A DNA stretch of 64,000 nt, from assembly GCA_963784645.1 (NCBI GenBank), contig CAWARY010000005.1, forward strand, positions 372,001 through 436,000, written 5' to 3'. This document shows, piece by piece, positions 16,070 through 24,419 of the stretch. Position numbers and translations under genes: made by a program. The stretch is from JBBRVW01 sp963784645. Its GTDB lineage: Bacteria > Actinomycetota > Actinomycetes > JACCUZ01. Each line of letters begins with the position of its first letter. Within the stretch, counting starts at the first letter, position 1. The notes beneath the pieces are model-generated. The model did no database searches, was not told where the DNA came from, and saw only the letters and a program-made list of their open reading frames with translations.

Positions 16070-16085
16070 GGCACGTGCACGTGCC
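16070..16085. promoter_or_regulatory. 16-bp perfect palindrome with tandem CACGTG, upstream of dxr
   Basis: GGCACGTGCACGTGCC is its own reverse complement and holds two adjacent CACGTG boxes. It lies 13 bp before the dxr start and 41 bp before the start of the divergent helix-turn-helix gene. It shares its core with the palindrome at 8092-8107. Operator function is inference. Confidence 0.45.
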
Positions 16086-16098
16086 GGACACTGGTGCG

Positions 16099-17310
16099 GT
16101 GACCACCGGACCCGCACCGATCGCGCGCCGCGACATCGTGATCCTCGGGTCGACGGGCTCGGTGGGCACCCAGGCGCTGGACATCGTCCGGCAGGCGCCG
16201 GACCGGTTCCGCGTGGTCGGGCTCGCCGCAGGGGGCGGGAACGTCGAGCTGCTCGCACGCCAGGCGCTCGAGCTGGGTGTCGAGGTGGTGGCGGTGGCCC
16301 GGGCCAGCGCCGCTCAGGACCTCCAGCTCGCGTTCTACGCGGCAGCCAAGGCCGGCGGCTACTCGGCCGGCAACCATCCCGTGCCCACCATCCTCGCGGG
16401 GCCGGACGCCGCCACCGAGCTGGCCCGCCGCCGGTGCGACGTCGTCCTCAACGCGATCACCGGCTCGATCGGGCTGGCCCCGACCCTCTCGGCGCTGGCG
16501 GCCGGCAGCACGCTGGCCCTGGCCAACAAGGAGTCACTGGTCGCGGGCGGCCCGCTGGTGCGGGCGGCCGCCCGGCGGCCGGACCAGATCGTCCCTGTCG
16601 ACTCCGAGCACTCGGCGCTGGCCCAGTGCCTGCGCGGCGGCAGCCGCGCAGAGGTGCGCCGCCTGGTGCTCACGGCGAGCGGCGGGCCGTTCCGCGGCCG
16701 CACCCGCGACGACCTGCACGACGTGACGGTCGAGCAGGCGCTCGCTCACCCCACCTGGGACATGGGCCCGGTGGTGACCATCAACTCCGCGACGCTGGTC
16801 AACAAGGGGCTGGAGCTGCTGGAGGCCCACCTGCTGTTCGACGTGCCGATCGACCGGGTGGACGTCGTGGTGCACCCGCAGTCGGTCGTGCACTCGATGG
16901 TCGAGTTCGTCGACGGCTCCACGCTCGCCCAGGCCAGCCCCCCCGACATGCGCCTGCCCATCGCGCTGGGGCTGGGGTGGCCGGACCGGGTGCCGGGCGC
17001 CGCAGCCGGCTGCGACTGGACGACCGCCTCGACCTGGGAGTTCCTCCCGCTCGACGAGCAGGCCTTCCCGGCGGTCCGGCTGGCGCGCCAGGCGGGGGAG
17101 GCCGGTGGTACCGCACCGGCGGTCTACAACGCGGCGAACGAGGTGTGCGTTGCCGCGTTCGTCGCGGGTCGGCTGCGCTTCACGGGTATCGTCGACACCC
17201 TCGCGCAGGTGCTCGACGAGCACGATGTCGGGAACGTCGGAAGCGTCCCGGACGTCATGGCAGCCGAGACCTGGGCCCGCGACCGGGCGGCCACGCTGAC
17301 TGCAACATGA
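16099..17310 (+). CDS. dxr: 1-deoxy-D-xylulose 5-phosphate reductoisomerase
   Basis: 403 aa from GTG 16099, close to the usual DXR length; upstream in-frame starts would add a non-conserved tail and swallow the palindrome. It has the NADPH motif GSTGSVG (17-23), 'ALANKESLVAGG', the metal/substrate segment 'PVDSEHSA', 'LTASGGPFRG', 'HPTWDMG' and 'VVHPQSVVHSMVEF'. The enzyme makes 2-C-methyl-D-erythritol 4-phosphate, the committed MEP-pathway intermediate. rseP and ispG follow, the same order as Rv2870c-Rv2868c in Mycobacterium. Confidence 0.95.
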   Translation: MTTGPAPIARRDIVILGSTGSVGTQALDIVRQAPDRFRVVGLAAGGGNVELLARQALELGVEVVAVARASAAQDLQLAFYAAAKAGGYSAGNHPVPTILAGPDAATELARRRCDVVLNAITGSIGLAPTLSALAAGSTLALANKESLVAGGPLVRAAARRPDQIVPVDSEHSALAQCLRGGSRAEVRRLVLTASGGPFRGRTRDDLHDVTVEQALAHPTWDMGPVVTINSATLVNKGLELLEAHLLFDVPIDRVDVVVHPQSVVHSMVEFVDGSTLAQASPPDMRLPIALGLGWPDRVPGAAAGCDWTTASTWEFLPLDEQAFPAVRLARQAGEAGGTAPAVYNAANEVCVAAFVAGRLRFTGIVDTLAQVLDEHDVGNVGSVPDVMAAETWARDRAATLTAT

Positions 17311-17320
17311 GGGATCGTTG

Positions 17321-18577
17321 ATGAGCTTCTGGTTCGGGGTGCTGATCTTCGCGCTCGGCATCCTCGTGTCGGTGTGCCTGCACGAGCTCGGTCACCTGCT
17401 CACCGCGAAGCGGTTCGGCATGAAGGCCACCCAGTACTTCGCCGGCTTCGGCCCGACCGTGTTCTCGTTCCGTCGGGGGGAGACCGAGTACGGCCTCAAG
17501 GCCGTGCCGGCCGGCGGCTTCGTCAAGATCGTCGGGATGACCCCTCTCGAGGAGGTCTCGCCCGAGGACCAGCCGCGGGCCTTCTGGCGCTTCCCGCTCT
17601 GGCAGCGCACCATCGTTCTCGTCGCCGGCTCGGCCACCCACTTCGTGCTGGCGATCGTCATCTTCTACCTCGCCGGCCTCACCACCGGCCTGCCCAGCCT
17701 GGCCGCCCAGAACTTCGACCTCCTCTCGTCGAAGCCGGTCGTGGGCACCGTCTCGCGGTGCATCGTCGTCGACTACGACCTGGCCGCCTCCGGTGGCCTG
17801 CGCGACTGCCGCCCCGGTGACCCCGCCGCCCCTGCGCGCGCTGCTGGTCTCCGGCGCGGCGACCGGGTGCTCGCGGTCGGCGGGCAGCACGTGTCGACGT
17901 ACGGCGAGTTCGTCAAGGCGGTGCGCGCCACGCCGCCAGGCTCGGTGGAGATCACCTATCGCCGTGACGGCGCGACCCGCACCACCACTGCCGACCTCGT
18001 CTCCACCCGCCGGCCCCCGCTGGACGATCCCACCAGCTCCACCGACCTCACGACCGTCTCGGCCATCGGGCTCTCGCAGCGGCTCCCGAAGTTCATCGAC
18101 CACTTCGGCCCGGTCGACGGGATGGCCGGTGCGGTGTCCTTCCTCGGGAGCAGCGTCGAGCAGACCTTCGCCGCGGTCGGCAAGTTCCCGTCCAAGATCC
18201 CGAAGCTGTTCGACGCGATCGGTGGTGCCCAGCGCGACCCCGAGACCCCGATCAGCGTGGTCGGCGCGAGCCGGGTCGGTGGCGAAGCCATCCAGATCGG
18301 CGAACCGATCTTCTTCCTCGTGCTGCTCGGCGGGCTCAACGTCTTCATCGGGGTCTTCAACCTGTTCCCCCTGCTCCCGCTCGACGGCGGTCACGTGGCC
18401 GTTGCGTGGTACGAGCGAGCCCGGTCCTGGCTGGCGGCTCGCCGTGGCCGCCCCGACCCCGGCCGGGTCGACTACAACAAGCTGCTGCCGGTGACCTACC
18501 TCGTGATCCTCATGTTCGGCAGCCTGACCCTGCTCACGCTGGCTGCCGACATCGTGAACCCCATCACGCTGCAGTAG
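17321..18577 (+). CDS. rseP: Site-2 intramembrane zinc protease RseP/Rip1
   Basis: 418 aa, ATG 17321, 10 bp after dxr. The zinc motif HELGH is at residues 21-25 within the first membrane span, and the third metal ligand lies in the 'PLLPLDGGH' motif near residue 354 in a late span. A PDZ domain lies about residues 150-240 between spans. Related Rip1 of Mycobacterium (Rv2869c) cleaves anti-sigma factors within the membrane to release sigma factors; the target here is unknown. Between dxr and ispG its position is conserved, though its function is not in isoprenoid synthesis. Confidence 0.93.
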   Translation: MSFWFGVLIFALGILVSVCLHELGHLLTAKRFGMKATQYFAGFGPTVFSFRRGETEYGLKAVPAGGFVKIVGMTPLEEVSPEDQPRAFWRFPLWQRTIVLVAGSATHFVLAIVIFYLAGLTTGLPSLAAQNFDLLSSKPVVGTVSRCIVVDYDLAASGGLRDCRPGDPAAPARAAGLRRGDRVLAVGGQHVSTYGEFVKAVRATPPGSVEITYRRDGATRTTTADLVSTRRPPLDDPTSSTDLTTVSAIGLSQRLPKFIDHFGPVDGMAGAVSFLGSSVEQTFAAVGKFPSKIPKLFDAIGGAQRDPETPISVVGASRVGGEAIQIGEPIFFLVLLGGLNVFIGVFNLFPLLPLDGGHVAVAWYERARSWLAARRGRPDPGRVDYNKLLPVTYLVILMFGSLTLLTLAADIVNPITLQ

Positions 18578-18896
18578 CCGCGGTAGGCCCTGCGGCGCCG
18601 TCGTGGGCTGAGCTCAGAGCGGCTCTGGAGGAGGCTGGCTGACGCTCCGCGACACATCTGCGGCGTGCGTCGTCTGCCGGTGTCTCGCGGGTCCCTGTCG
18701 TGACCCAGCGGCACCGGATGTGTCACCGACTCCTTGTGCGAGGCCGCGGACGGCGAGTTCGAACCACCTGGCTCCGCGTCATTGCTGCTCTCACCCGCAC
18801 CTGGACGGCGGGACACGGTAGGCAATCCCTTGCGGCGTGACGCAGGTGACCCGACGCGGCACTGCAGCACTGCTCCCGGCGGGCGATACTGATGGC
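18578..18896. other. Intergenic region between rseP and ispG, no gene seen
   Basis: 319 bp with no convincing frame on either strand. A phrase near 18765 resembles a tRNA T-loop but lacks stems. The only feature I can support is a -10-like GATACT just before ispG. The region is long for this gene-dense window and could hold an unrecognised small RNA. Confidence 0.5.
18885..18890 (+). promoter_or_regulatory. -10-like element (GATACT) before ispG
   Basis: GATACT ends 6 nt before the ispG ATG at 18897 and there is no Shine-Dalgarno sequence, consistent with a leaderless ispG transcript separate from dxr-rseP. Confidence 0.45.
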
Positions 18897-20051
18897 ATGA
18901 CCGTCTCCCTCGGCATGCCCGAGACGCCGCCCCGGCCCCTCGCCACCCGGCGGGTGTCCCGCCAGATCGACGTCGGCGGCGTGCTGGTCGGTGGCGACGC
19001 GCCCGTCTCGGTGCAGTCGATGACCACGACGCCCACCTCGGACATCGACGCGACCCTGCAGCAGATCGCCGAGCTCACGGCGTCCGGCTGCCAGATCGTC
19101 CGCGTCGCCTGCCCCACCCAGGACGACGCCGACGCACTCCCGGCGATCGCCCGCAAGTCGCAGATCCCCGTGATCGCCGACATCCACTTCCAGCCCAAGT
19201 ACGTCTTCGCCGCGATCGACGCCGGCTGTGCCGCCGTCCGTGTCAACCCCGGCAACATCAAGGCCTTCGACGACAAGGTGCAGGAGATCGCGAAGGCCGC
19301 CGGCGACGCCGGCACCCCGATCCGCATCGGCGTCAACGCCGGCTCGCTCGACAAGCGGCTGCTGCAGAAGTACGGCAAGGCCACGCCCGAGGCCCTGGTC
19401 GAGTCGGCGCTGTGGGAGTGCTCGCTGTTCGAGGAGCACGGCTTCCGCGACATCAAGATCTCGGTGAAGCACAACGACCCGGTGGTCATGGTCAACGCCT
19501 ACCGGCTGCTCGCCGAACGGTGCGACTACCCGCTGCATCTCGGCGTCACCGAGGCCGGGCCGGCGTTCCAGGGCACCATCAAGTCCGCCGTGGCCTTCGG
19601 TGCGCTGCTGGCCGAGGGCATCGGCGACACCATCCGCGTCTCGCTGTCGGCCCCGCCGGTCGAGGAGGTCAAGGTCGGCAACCAGATCCTCGAGTCGCTC
19701 GGGCTCAGGCAGCGCGGCCTCGAGATCGTGTCCTGCCCGTCCTGCGGGCGCGCGCAGGTCGACGTCTACACCCTCGCCGACCAGGTGACCGCCGGGCTCG
19801 AGGGCCTCACCGTGCCGCTGCGGGTCGCGGTCATGGGCTGCGTCGTCAACGGTCCCGGCGAGGCACGCGAGGCCGATCTCGGCGTCGCTTCCGGCAACGG
19901 CAAGGGCCAGATCTTCGTCAAGGGGGAGATCATCAAGACGGTCCCCGAGTCGCAGATCGTCGAGACTCTGATCGAGGAAGCCATGCGGATCGCCGAGGAG
20001 ATGGAGGTCGAGGGCGTAGCCTCTGGCGAACCCGCGGTGAGCGTCCGCTAG
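18897..20051 (+). CDS. ispG: 4-hydroxy-3-methylbut-2-enyl diphosphate synthase (IspG/GcpE)
   Basis: 384 aa from ATG 18897; an upstream in-frame start at 18837 would add a non-conserved tail. The [4Fe-4S] ligands Cys280, Cys283 ('SCPSCGRAQVD') and Cys315 with the fourth ligand glutamate in 'GCVVNGPGEA' are all present, as are 'VQSMTTTPTSD' and 'RVNPGNI'. The enzyme reductively opens MEcPP to HMBPP in the MEP pathway. It is a second isoprenoid gene after dxr in this locus, separated by rseP and a 319-bp gap that carries its own promoter-like element. Confidence 0.95.
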   Translation: MTVSLGMPETPPRPLATRRVSRQIDVGGVLVGGDAPVSVQSMTTTPTSDIDATLQQIAELTASGCQIVRVACPTQDDADALPAIARKSQIPVIADIHFQPKYVFAAIDAGCAAVRVNPGNIKAFDDKVQEIAKAAGDAGTPIRIGVNAGSLDKRLLQKYGKATPEALVESALWECSLFEEHGFRDIKISVKHNDPVVMVNAYRLLAERCDYPLHLGVTEAGPAFQGTIKSAVAFGALLAEGIGDTIRVSLSAPPVEEVKVGNQILESLGLRQRGLEIVSCPSCGRAQVDVYTLADQVTAGLEGLTVPLRVAVMGCVVNGPGEAREADLGVASGNGKGQIFVKGEIIKTVPESQIVETLIEEAMRIAEEMEVEGVASGEPAVSVR

Positions 20052-20092
20052 CCCGCCGGACGACCTGCCCGCACGACCTGGAGGAGACCGGG

Positions 20093-20935
20093 ATGCTGCG
20101 CAGCACGTCGCTGCGTGTGCTGCGCCCCGAGGACCTCGCTGCCGTCGACGAGGTGCTCTCCCGTGACCCGGTCGCGGATGTCTTCGTCGCGTCCCGGGTA
20201 CGGGCCGCCGGTCTCGACCCGGCCCGCCTCGGTGGCGAGATGTGGGGGTACGCCGTCGACGGCCGGCTCGAGGCCTTGTGCCATGCCGGCGCCAACCTGG
20301 TGCCGGTCCAGGCCGACGCCGAGGCGGTGTCGGCGTTCGCCGAGCGGGCCCGTCGGCTGGGGCGGCGGTGCGCCTCCATCGTCGGCGAGCGCGAGGCGGT
20401 GGCCGCGATGTGGGCCGACCTGCAGCCGGTGTGGGGACCGGCCCGGGAGGTGCGCGACCCGCAGCCGCTGATGGCCATCTCGGGCCCGCCGGCCGTGGCA
20501 CCCGACCCGCACGTGCGGCGGGTCCGGATGGACGAGCTGGACGTGCTCGTGCCCGCATGCATCGCCATGTTCACCGAGGAGGTCGGTATCTCTCCCGTGG
20601 GTGCCGACGGTGGTTCGTCCTACCGCGCGCGGATCGGCGACCTGGTGCGGACCGGCCGGGCCTTCGCCCGGATCGAGGACGGGCGCGTCGTGTTCAAGGC
20701 CGAGATCGGCTCGTCGAGCGAGGCTGCCTGCCAGGTCCAGGGCGTGTGGGTGCCGCCGGACCTGAGGGGCCAGGGCCTGGCCGCGCCCGGTATGGCCACC
20801 GTCGCCGACGTGGCCCGCCGTGAGATCGCGCCGGTCGTCAGCCTCTACGTCAACGACTTCAACCACGCCGCGCTCGCGACGTACCGCCGGGTCGGCTTCA
20901 CCGACGTCGGCACCTTCATGTCGGTCCTGTTCTGA
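20093..20935 (+). CDS. GNAT-family acetyltransferase with N-terminal DUF4081 domain
   Basis: 280 aa, ATG 20093 with GGAGGAGA at 20080-20087. The N-terminal half matches the DUF4081 region found in actinomycete proteins such as Rv2867c; the C-terminal half is a GNAT fold with the acetyl-CoA motif 'VWVPPDLRGQGLAAPGMA' and a final 'VNDFNHAALATYRRVGF'. It follows ispG as in Mycobacterium. The acceptor substrate is not known; the conserved neighbourhood does not imply an isoprenoid role. The 41-bp gap to ispG makes co-transcription likely. Confidence 0.82.
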   Translation: MLRSTSLRVLRPEDLAAVDEVLSRDPVADVFVASRVRAAGLDPARLGGEMWGYAVDGRLEALCHAGANLVPVQADAEAVSAFAERARRLGRRCASIVGEREAVAAMWADLQPVWGPAREVRDPQPLMAISGPPAVAPDPHVRRVRMDELDVLVPACIAMFTEEVGISPVGADGGSSYRARIGDLVRTGRAFARIEDGRVVFKAEIGSSSEAACQVQGVWVPPDLRGQGLAAPGMATVADVARREIAPVVSLYVNDFNHAALATYRRVGFTDVGTFMSVLF

Positions 20936-20964
20936 TCCGCTGGCCAGCCGGAGATAGCGTGGAT

Positions 20965-20983
20965 GCGATATCGCGGATAGGCT
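20965..20983 (+). promoter_or_regulatory. Promoter and probable operator of the XRE/nucleotidyltransferase pair
   Basis: TAGGCT (20978-20983) ends 7 nt before the ATG at 20991, a leaderless layout. Directly upstream, GCGATATCGC (20965-20974) is a perfect 10-bp palindrome in the spacer region, where an XRE repressor could block RNA polymerase. ATAGC and GCTAT half sites flank it. Confidence 0.5.
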
Positions 20984-20990
20984 ATGGCGC

Positions 20991-21335
20991 ATGGCCACCT
21001 CACGTCACCTGCTGGGCAACGACCTCGTGCGCGAGGCGCGCCGACGGGCCGGGCTGACCCAGGCAGAGCTGGCCGGGCGGGCCGGCACCACGCAGTCGGC
21101 GATCGCCCGGCTGGAGACCGGCCGCACCGCGCCGAGCTTCGAGACCGTGCTCGCCCTGGTCCGGCACTGCGGGCTCGACCTCGAGGTGTCGCTCGTCGAT
21201 CGGGACCGCTCCGTCGACGGGCAGGTCGCGGGCAACCTGGCGCTGACCCCTGAGCAACGCCTGGACCAGCTGGTGCACACCGTCGAGTTCGTCGAGCGCG
21301 GGCGCGACGCGATGAGTCGGGCGCGCGGTGCCTGA
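20991..21335 (+). CDS. XRE-family helix-turn-helix regulator, possible antitoxin
   Basis: 114 aa. The helix-turn-helix occupies residues 9-60: 'LVREARRRAGLTQAELAGRAGTT' then 'SAIARLETGRTAPSFETV' (split here for length), a canonical Cro/C1 motif. The C-terminal 50 residues form a helical tail that could bind a partner. It overlaps the following nucleotidyltransferase gene by 8 bp. A palindrome just upstream suggests autoregulation. The arrangement is that of an antitoxin-repressor placed before its toxin, although a simple regulator is possible. Confidence 0.78.
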   Translation: MATSRHLLGNDLVREARRRAGLTQAELAGRAGTTQSAIARLETGRTAPSFETVLALVRHCGLDLEVSLVDRDRSVDGQVAGNLALTPEQRLDQLVHTVEFVERGRDAMSRARGA

Positions 21336-21843
21336 GTCCTTCCAGCCGGATGCGCTGCTCCGGATCCTCGCCGAACGCGACGTGCACTACGTCTTGATCG
21401 GCGGCCTTGCTGCCACGCTGCACGGGTCCCCGCACCTGACGCAGGACGTGGACATCACCCCCGAACGGACCCCCACGAATCTCGCCAAGCTGTCGGACGC
21501 CCTGCGCGACATGAACGCCCAGGTGCGCGCAGCAGGTCTCGAAGAACCACTGCCGTTCAGTCATGACGCCGCGTCTCTTGGCGGGGTAGGAGTCTGGAAC
21601 CTCGCGACTCCCTACGGCGACTTCGACATCTCGTTCGTGCCCACCGGTACGGAGGGGTACCCGGACCTGTGCCGCGATGCCGTCCGGGTCCGGATAGCCG
21701 ACGTCGACGTCGTCGTCGCCAGCCTCAGCGACATCATCCGGAGCAAGCAGGCGGCCGATCGGCCCAAGGACAGGCTCACCCTCCCGACGCTTCGCGAGAT
21801 CCTGGCGCGCCGCCTGCAGGAGGGCGGGACAGCCGGGCGCTGA
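21328..21843 (+). CDS. Nucleotidyltransferase-fold protein, possible toxin (AbiEii/MNT-like)
   Basis: 171 aa, GTG start inside the end of the XRE gene. The minimal nucleotidyltransferase signature is visible: Gly25-Gly26 in 'VLIGGLAATLHGS', then the metal pair Asp40-x-Asp42 in 'TQDVDITP', and a later acidic residue in 'GDFDISFVP'. Such proteins transfer nucleotides onto RNA or protein and include type IV/II toxins (AbiEii, MenT). With the overlapping XRE gene it forms a two-gene module. Codon use matches its neighbours and no mobile element adjoins, so recent transfer is not evident. Toxicity is inference. Confidence 0.72.
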   Translation: MPESFQPDALLRILAERDVHYVLIGGLAATLHGSPHLTQDVDITPERTPTNLAKLSDALRDMNAQVRAAGLEEPLPFSHDAASLGGVGVWNLATPYGDFDISFVPTGTEGYPDLCRDAVRVRIADVDVVVASLSDIIRSKQAADRPKDRLTLPTLREILARRLQEGGTAGR

Positions 21844-21912
21844 AACCGGATCGGCAGCCGGGAGGGCCTCTCGTTATCCTCGCGGCACGCCCCCTACCGA
21901 GGAGTCCCCGCC

Positions 21913-23685
21913 GTGCTGCTCCGCATGTCGACCCTGTTCCTGCGCACCCTCCGCGAGGACCCGGCCGACGCCGAGGTGCAGAGCCACCGGCTGCTCGCCC
22001 GGGCCGGCTACATCCGCCGCGTCGCACCCGGCGGCTACGCCTACCTCCCGCTGGGCTGGCGGGTGCTGCGGAAGATCGAGGGCATCATCCGCGACGAGAT
22101 GGATGCGATGGGCGCCCAGGAGGTGCACTTCCCGGCGCTGCTGCCCAAGGAGCCCTACGACCGCTCCAACCGCTGGACCGAGTACGGCGACGACGCGTTC
22201 CGGCTGCAGGACCGCAAGGGCGCCGACTTCATGCTCGGCCCCACCCACGAGGAGTTCTTCACCCTGCTGGTCAAGGACCTCTACTCGTCCTACAAGGACC
22301 TGCCCCTGTGGATCTACCAGATCCAGACGAAGTTCCGGGACGAGGCACGGCCGAGGGCCGGCCTGCTCCGCGGTCGCGAGTTCGTCATGAAGGACTCGTA
22401 CTCCTTCGACGTCGACGACGCGGGCCTGGACCGGTCCTACTCGGCCCACCGCGAGGCCTACATCCGGATCTTCGACCGTCTCGGCCTGGACTACGTCATC
22501 GTCTCCGCGCTGTCCGGAGCCATGGGCGGGTCCAAGAGCGAGGAGTTCCTCACCCCGGCAGCCGTCGGCGAGGACACCTACGTGCGGTGCACGTCCTGCG
22601 ACTACGCGGCCAACGTCGAGGCCCTGCGCACCCTCGTGCCGCCGACCCAGGCCTACGACGACGTGCCGGCGGCGCACGTCGAGGACACCCCCGACACCCC
22701 CACGATCGAGACCCTCGTCGCGCTGGCCAACTCCCGCGCGGACCTACGTCGGCCGGACCGGGACTGGAGCGCCGGCGACACGTTGAAGAACGTCGTCGTC
22801 AAGCTGCGGCACCCCGACGGCAAGACCGAGCCGCTGGCGATCGGGCTGCCCGGCGACCGCGACGTCGACGCGAAGCGGCTGGAGGCCGTCGTCCATCCCT
22901 CGGTGGTCGAGCCGTTCACCGACGAGGACTTCGTGCAGCACCCCGGTCTCGTCCGCGGCTACATCGGCCCGGCGGCGCTCGGCGCCGACCAGCCGGCCGG
23001 GGTGCGCTACCTGCTGGACCCCCGGGTCGTCGAGGGCACCCGGTGGATCACCGGAGCGAACGAGCCTGGCCGGCACGTCTTCGACCTGGTCCTCGGCCGG
23101 GACTTCACCGGAGACGGCACCATCGAGGCGGCCTCGGTGTTCGAGGGCGACCCGTGCCCCAACGACGACGGCGGCAGCTTGGTGGCCGCCCGCGGCATCG
23201 AGATGGGTCACATCTTCCAGCTCGGGCGGGTCTATGCCGAGGAGTTCGACCTCAAGGTCCTCGACGAGCACGGCAAGCAGCAGGTGGTCACGATGGGCTC
23301 CTACGGCATCGGCCCGTCCCGCGCCATCGCGGCGATCGCCGAGGCCACGCTCGACGACATCGGGCTCTGCTGGCCGCGCGCGGTGGCGCCGGCCGACGTG
23401 CACCTGGTCGCCACCGGCAAGGACGACTCGGTGTTCGAGGCCGCGCAGTCCCTCGCCGACGACCTCGTCGCACAGGGGCTCGACGTGCTCTACGACGACC
23501 GGCGGGGCGTCTCGCCGGGTGTGAAGTTCAAGGACGCCGAGCTCATCGGCGTCCCGACCATCGTCGTCGTGGGCAGGGGTCTGGCCGACGGCACCATCGA
23601 GGTGCGCGACCGGCGCAGCGGCGAGCGCGACAACGTGGCCGTCGACCACGCTGCCGCGCACGTGGTGGCCGCGGTCCGTGGCTGA
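21913..23685 (+). CDS. proS: Prolyl-tRNA synthetase, bacterial type
   Basis: 590 aa. GTG 21913 is preceded by GGAG at 21901-21904; an ATG at 21925 is an alternative. Class II motifs are clear: motif 1 'GWRVLRKIEGIIRDEMD' (near 46-62), motif 2 'FRDEARPRAGLLRGREF', motif 3 'GSYGIGPSRAIAAI'. The length leaves room for the inserted editing domain (about 225-400) that removes mischarged alanine, and the C-terminal anticodon-binding domain is present ('VLYDDRRGVSPGVKFKDAEL'). It charges tRNA-Pro. A HAD gene overlaps its end. Confidence 0.95.
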   Translation: MLLRMSTLFLRTLREDPADAEVQSHRLLARAGYIRRVAPGGYAYLPLGWRVLRKIEGIIRDEMDAMGAQEVHFPALLPKEPYDRSNRWTEYGDDAFRLQDRKGADFMLGPTHEEFFTLLVKDLYSSYKDLPLWIYQIQTKFRDEARPRAGLLRGREFVMKDSYSFDVDDAGLDRSYSAHREAYIRIFDRLGLDYVIVSALSGAMGGSKSEEFLTPAAVGEDTYVRCTSCDYAANVEALRTLVPPTQAYDDVPAAHVEDTPDTPTIETLVALANSRADLRRPDRDWSAGDTLKNVVVKLRHPDGKTEPLAIGLPGDRDVDAKRLEAVVHPSVVEPFTDEDFVQHPGLVRGYIGPAALGADQPAGVRYLLDPRVVEGTRWITGANEPGRHVFDLVLGRDFTGDGTIEAASVFEGDPCPNDDGGSLVAARGIEMGHIFQLGRVYAEEFDLKVLDEHGKQQVVTMGSYGIGPSRAIAAIAEATLDDIGLCWPRAVAPADVHLVATGKDDSVFEAAQSLADDLVAQGLDVLYDDRRGVSPGVKFKDAELIGVPTIVVVGRGLADGTIEVRDRRSGERDNVAVDHAAAHVVAAVRG

Positions 23686-24409
23686 GGCGACCGCTCGGGT
23701 CGAAGCGGTCGTCTTCGACTGGGGCGGCACCCTCACGCCCTGGCACACGATCGACCTGCTGGAGCAGTGGCAGCACTACGCGGCCGTGCACCTTCCCGAC
23801 GACCCGGCCGCTGCGGACGACCTCGCGGCGCGGATCCTCGCGGCCGAGGACGCCGCGTGGCGGGCCGGGCGTGACCACCAGCGGTCGGCGACCCTCGACG
23901 ACATGCTCTGCGCGGTCGGCGTCGACACGGCGACCGAGCGGCACAGGCAGGCGCTCGCGGCGTACCACGCTTTCTGGGAGCCGCACACCTGGACCGACCC
24001 CGACGTTCCGGCGCTCCTCACCGGGCTGCGCGACCGCGGCCTCAAGGTCGGTGTGCTGTCCAACACGCTGTGGACCCGCGAGCACCACGAGGCGGTCTTC
24101 CGACGCGACGGCGTGCTCGAGCTGATCGACGGGGCTGTCTACTCCAGCGAGATCGCCTGGACCAAGCCGCACCCCGAGGCGTTCCGCGCGGCCCTCGCTG
24201 CCGTCGGCGTGCGAGACCCGGCCCGGGCCGTCTTCGTCGGCGACCGGCCCTACGACGACATCCACGGCGCGAAGGAGGTCGGCATGCGGGCGGTCCTGGT
24301 ACCGCACAGCGCCATCCCGGACTCGCAGAAGGGTCACGTCGAGGGAGACCCCGACGCGGTCGTGGACCGGCTGGCCGACCTGCTCGCCGTCGTCGACTCC
24401 TGGCGCTGA
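23678..24409 (+). CDS. HAD-superfamily hydrolase
   Basis: 243 aa, GTG start overlapping the proS stop by 8 bp. Nucleophile Asp14 lies in 'VVFDWGGTLTP'; the second Asp of the usual DxDxT phosphatase motif is replaced by glycine, so it is unlike a typical phosphatase at that point. 'VLSNTLW' (motif II), 'TKPHPEAF' (motif III lysine) and 'VFVGDRPYDDIHGA' (motif IV) are present with a helical cap between. It may act as a phosphatase on small substrates or as a related hydrolase. Coupling to proS may be only transcriptional. Confidence 0.8.
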   Translation: MAEATARVEAVVFDWGGTLTPWHTIDLLEQWQHYAAVHLPDDPAAADDLAARILAAEDAAWRAGRDHQRSATLDDMLCAVGVDTATERHRQALAAYHAFWEPHTWTDPDVPALLTGLRDRGLKVGVLSNTLWTREHHEAVFRRDGVLELIDGAVYSSEIAWTKPHPEAFRAALAAVGVRDPARAVFVGDRPYDDIHGAKEVGMRAVLVPHSAIPDSQKGHVEGDPDAVVDRLADLLAVVDSWR

Positions 24410-24419
24410 CGGCCGCGCC

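Noticed and set aside
18752..18785. A tRNA-like phrase (GTTCGAACC) in the gap before ispG
   Set aside because: The T-loop is present but the flanking bases do not pair into a T-stem, and no anticodon or acceptor arm can be built.
21669..24125. An 818-codon + strand frame over proS
   Set aside because: Arg/Pro-rich shadow of proS in another frame with no domain signal.
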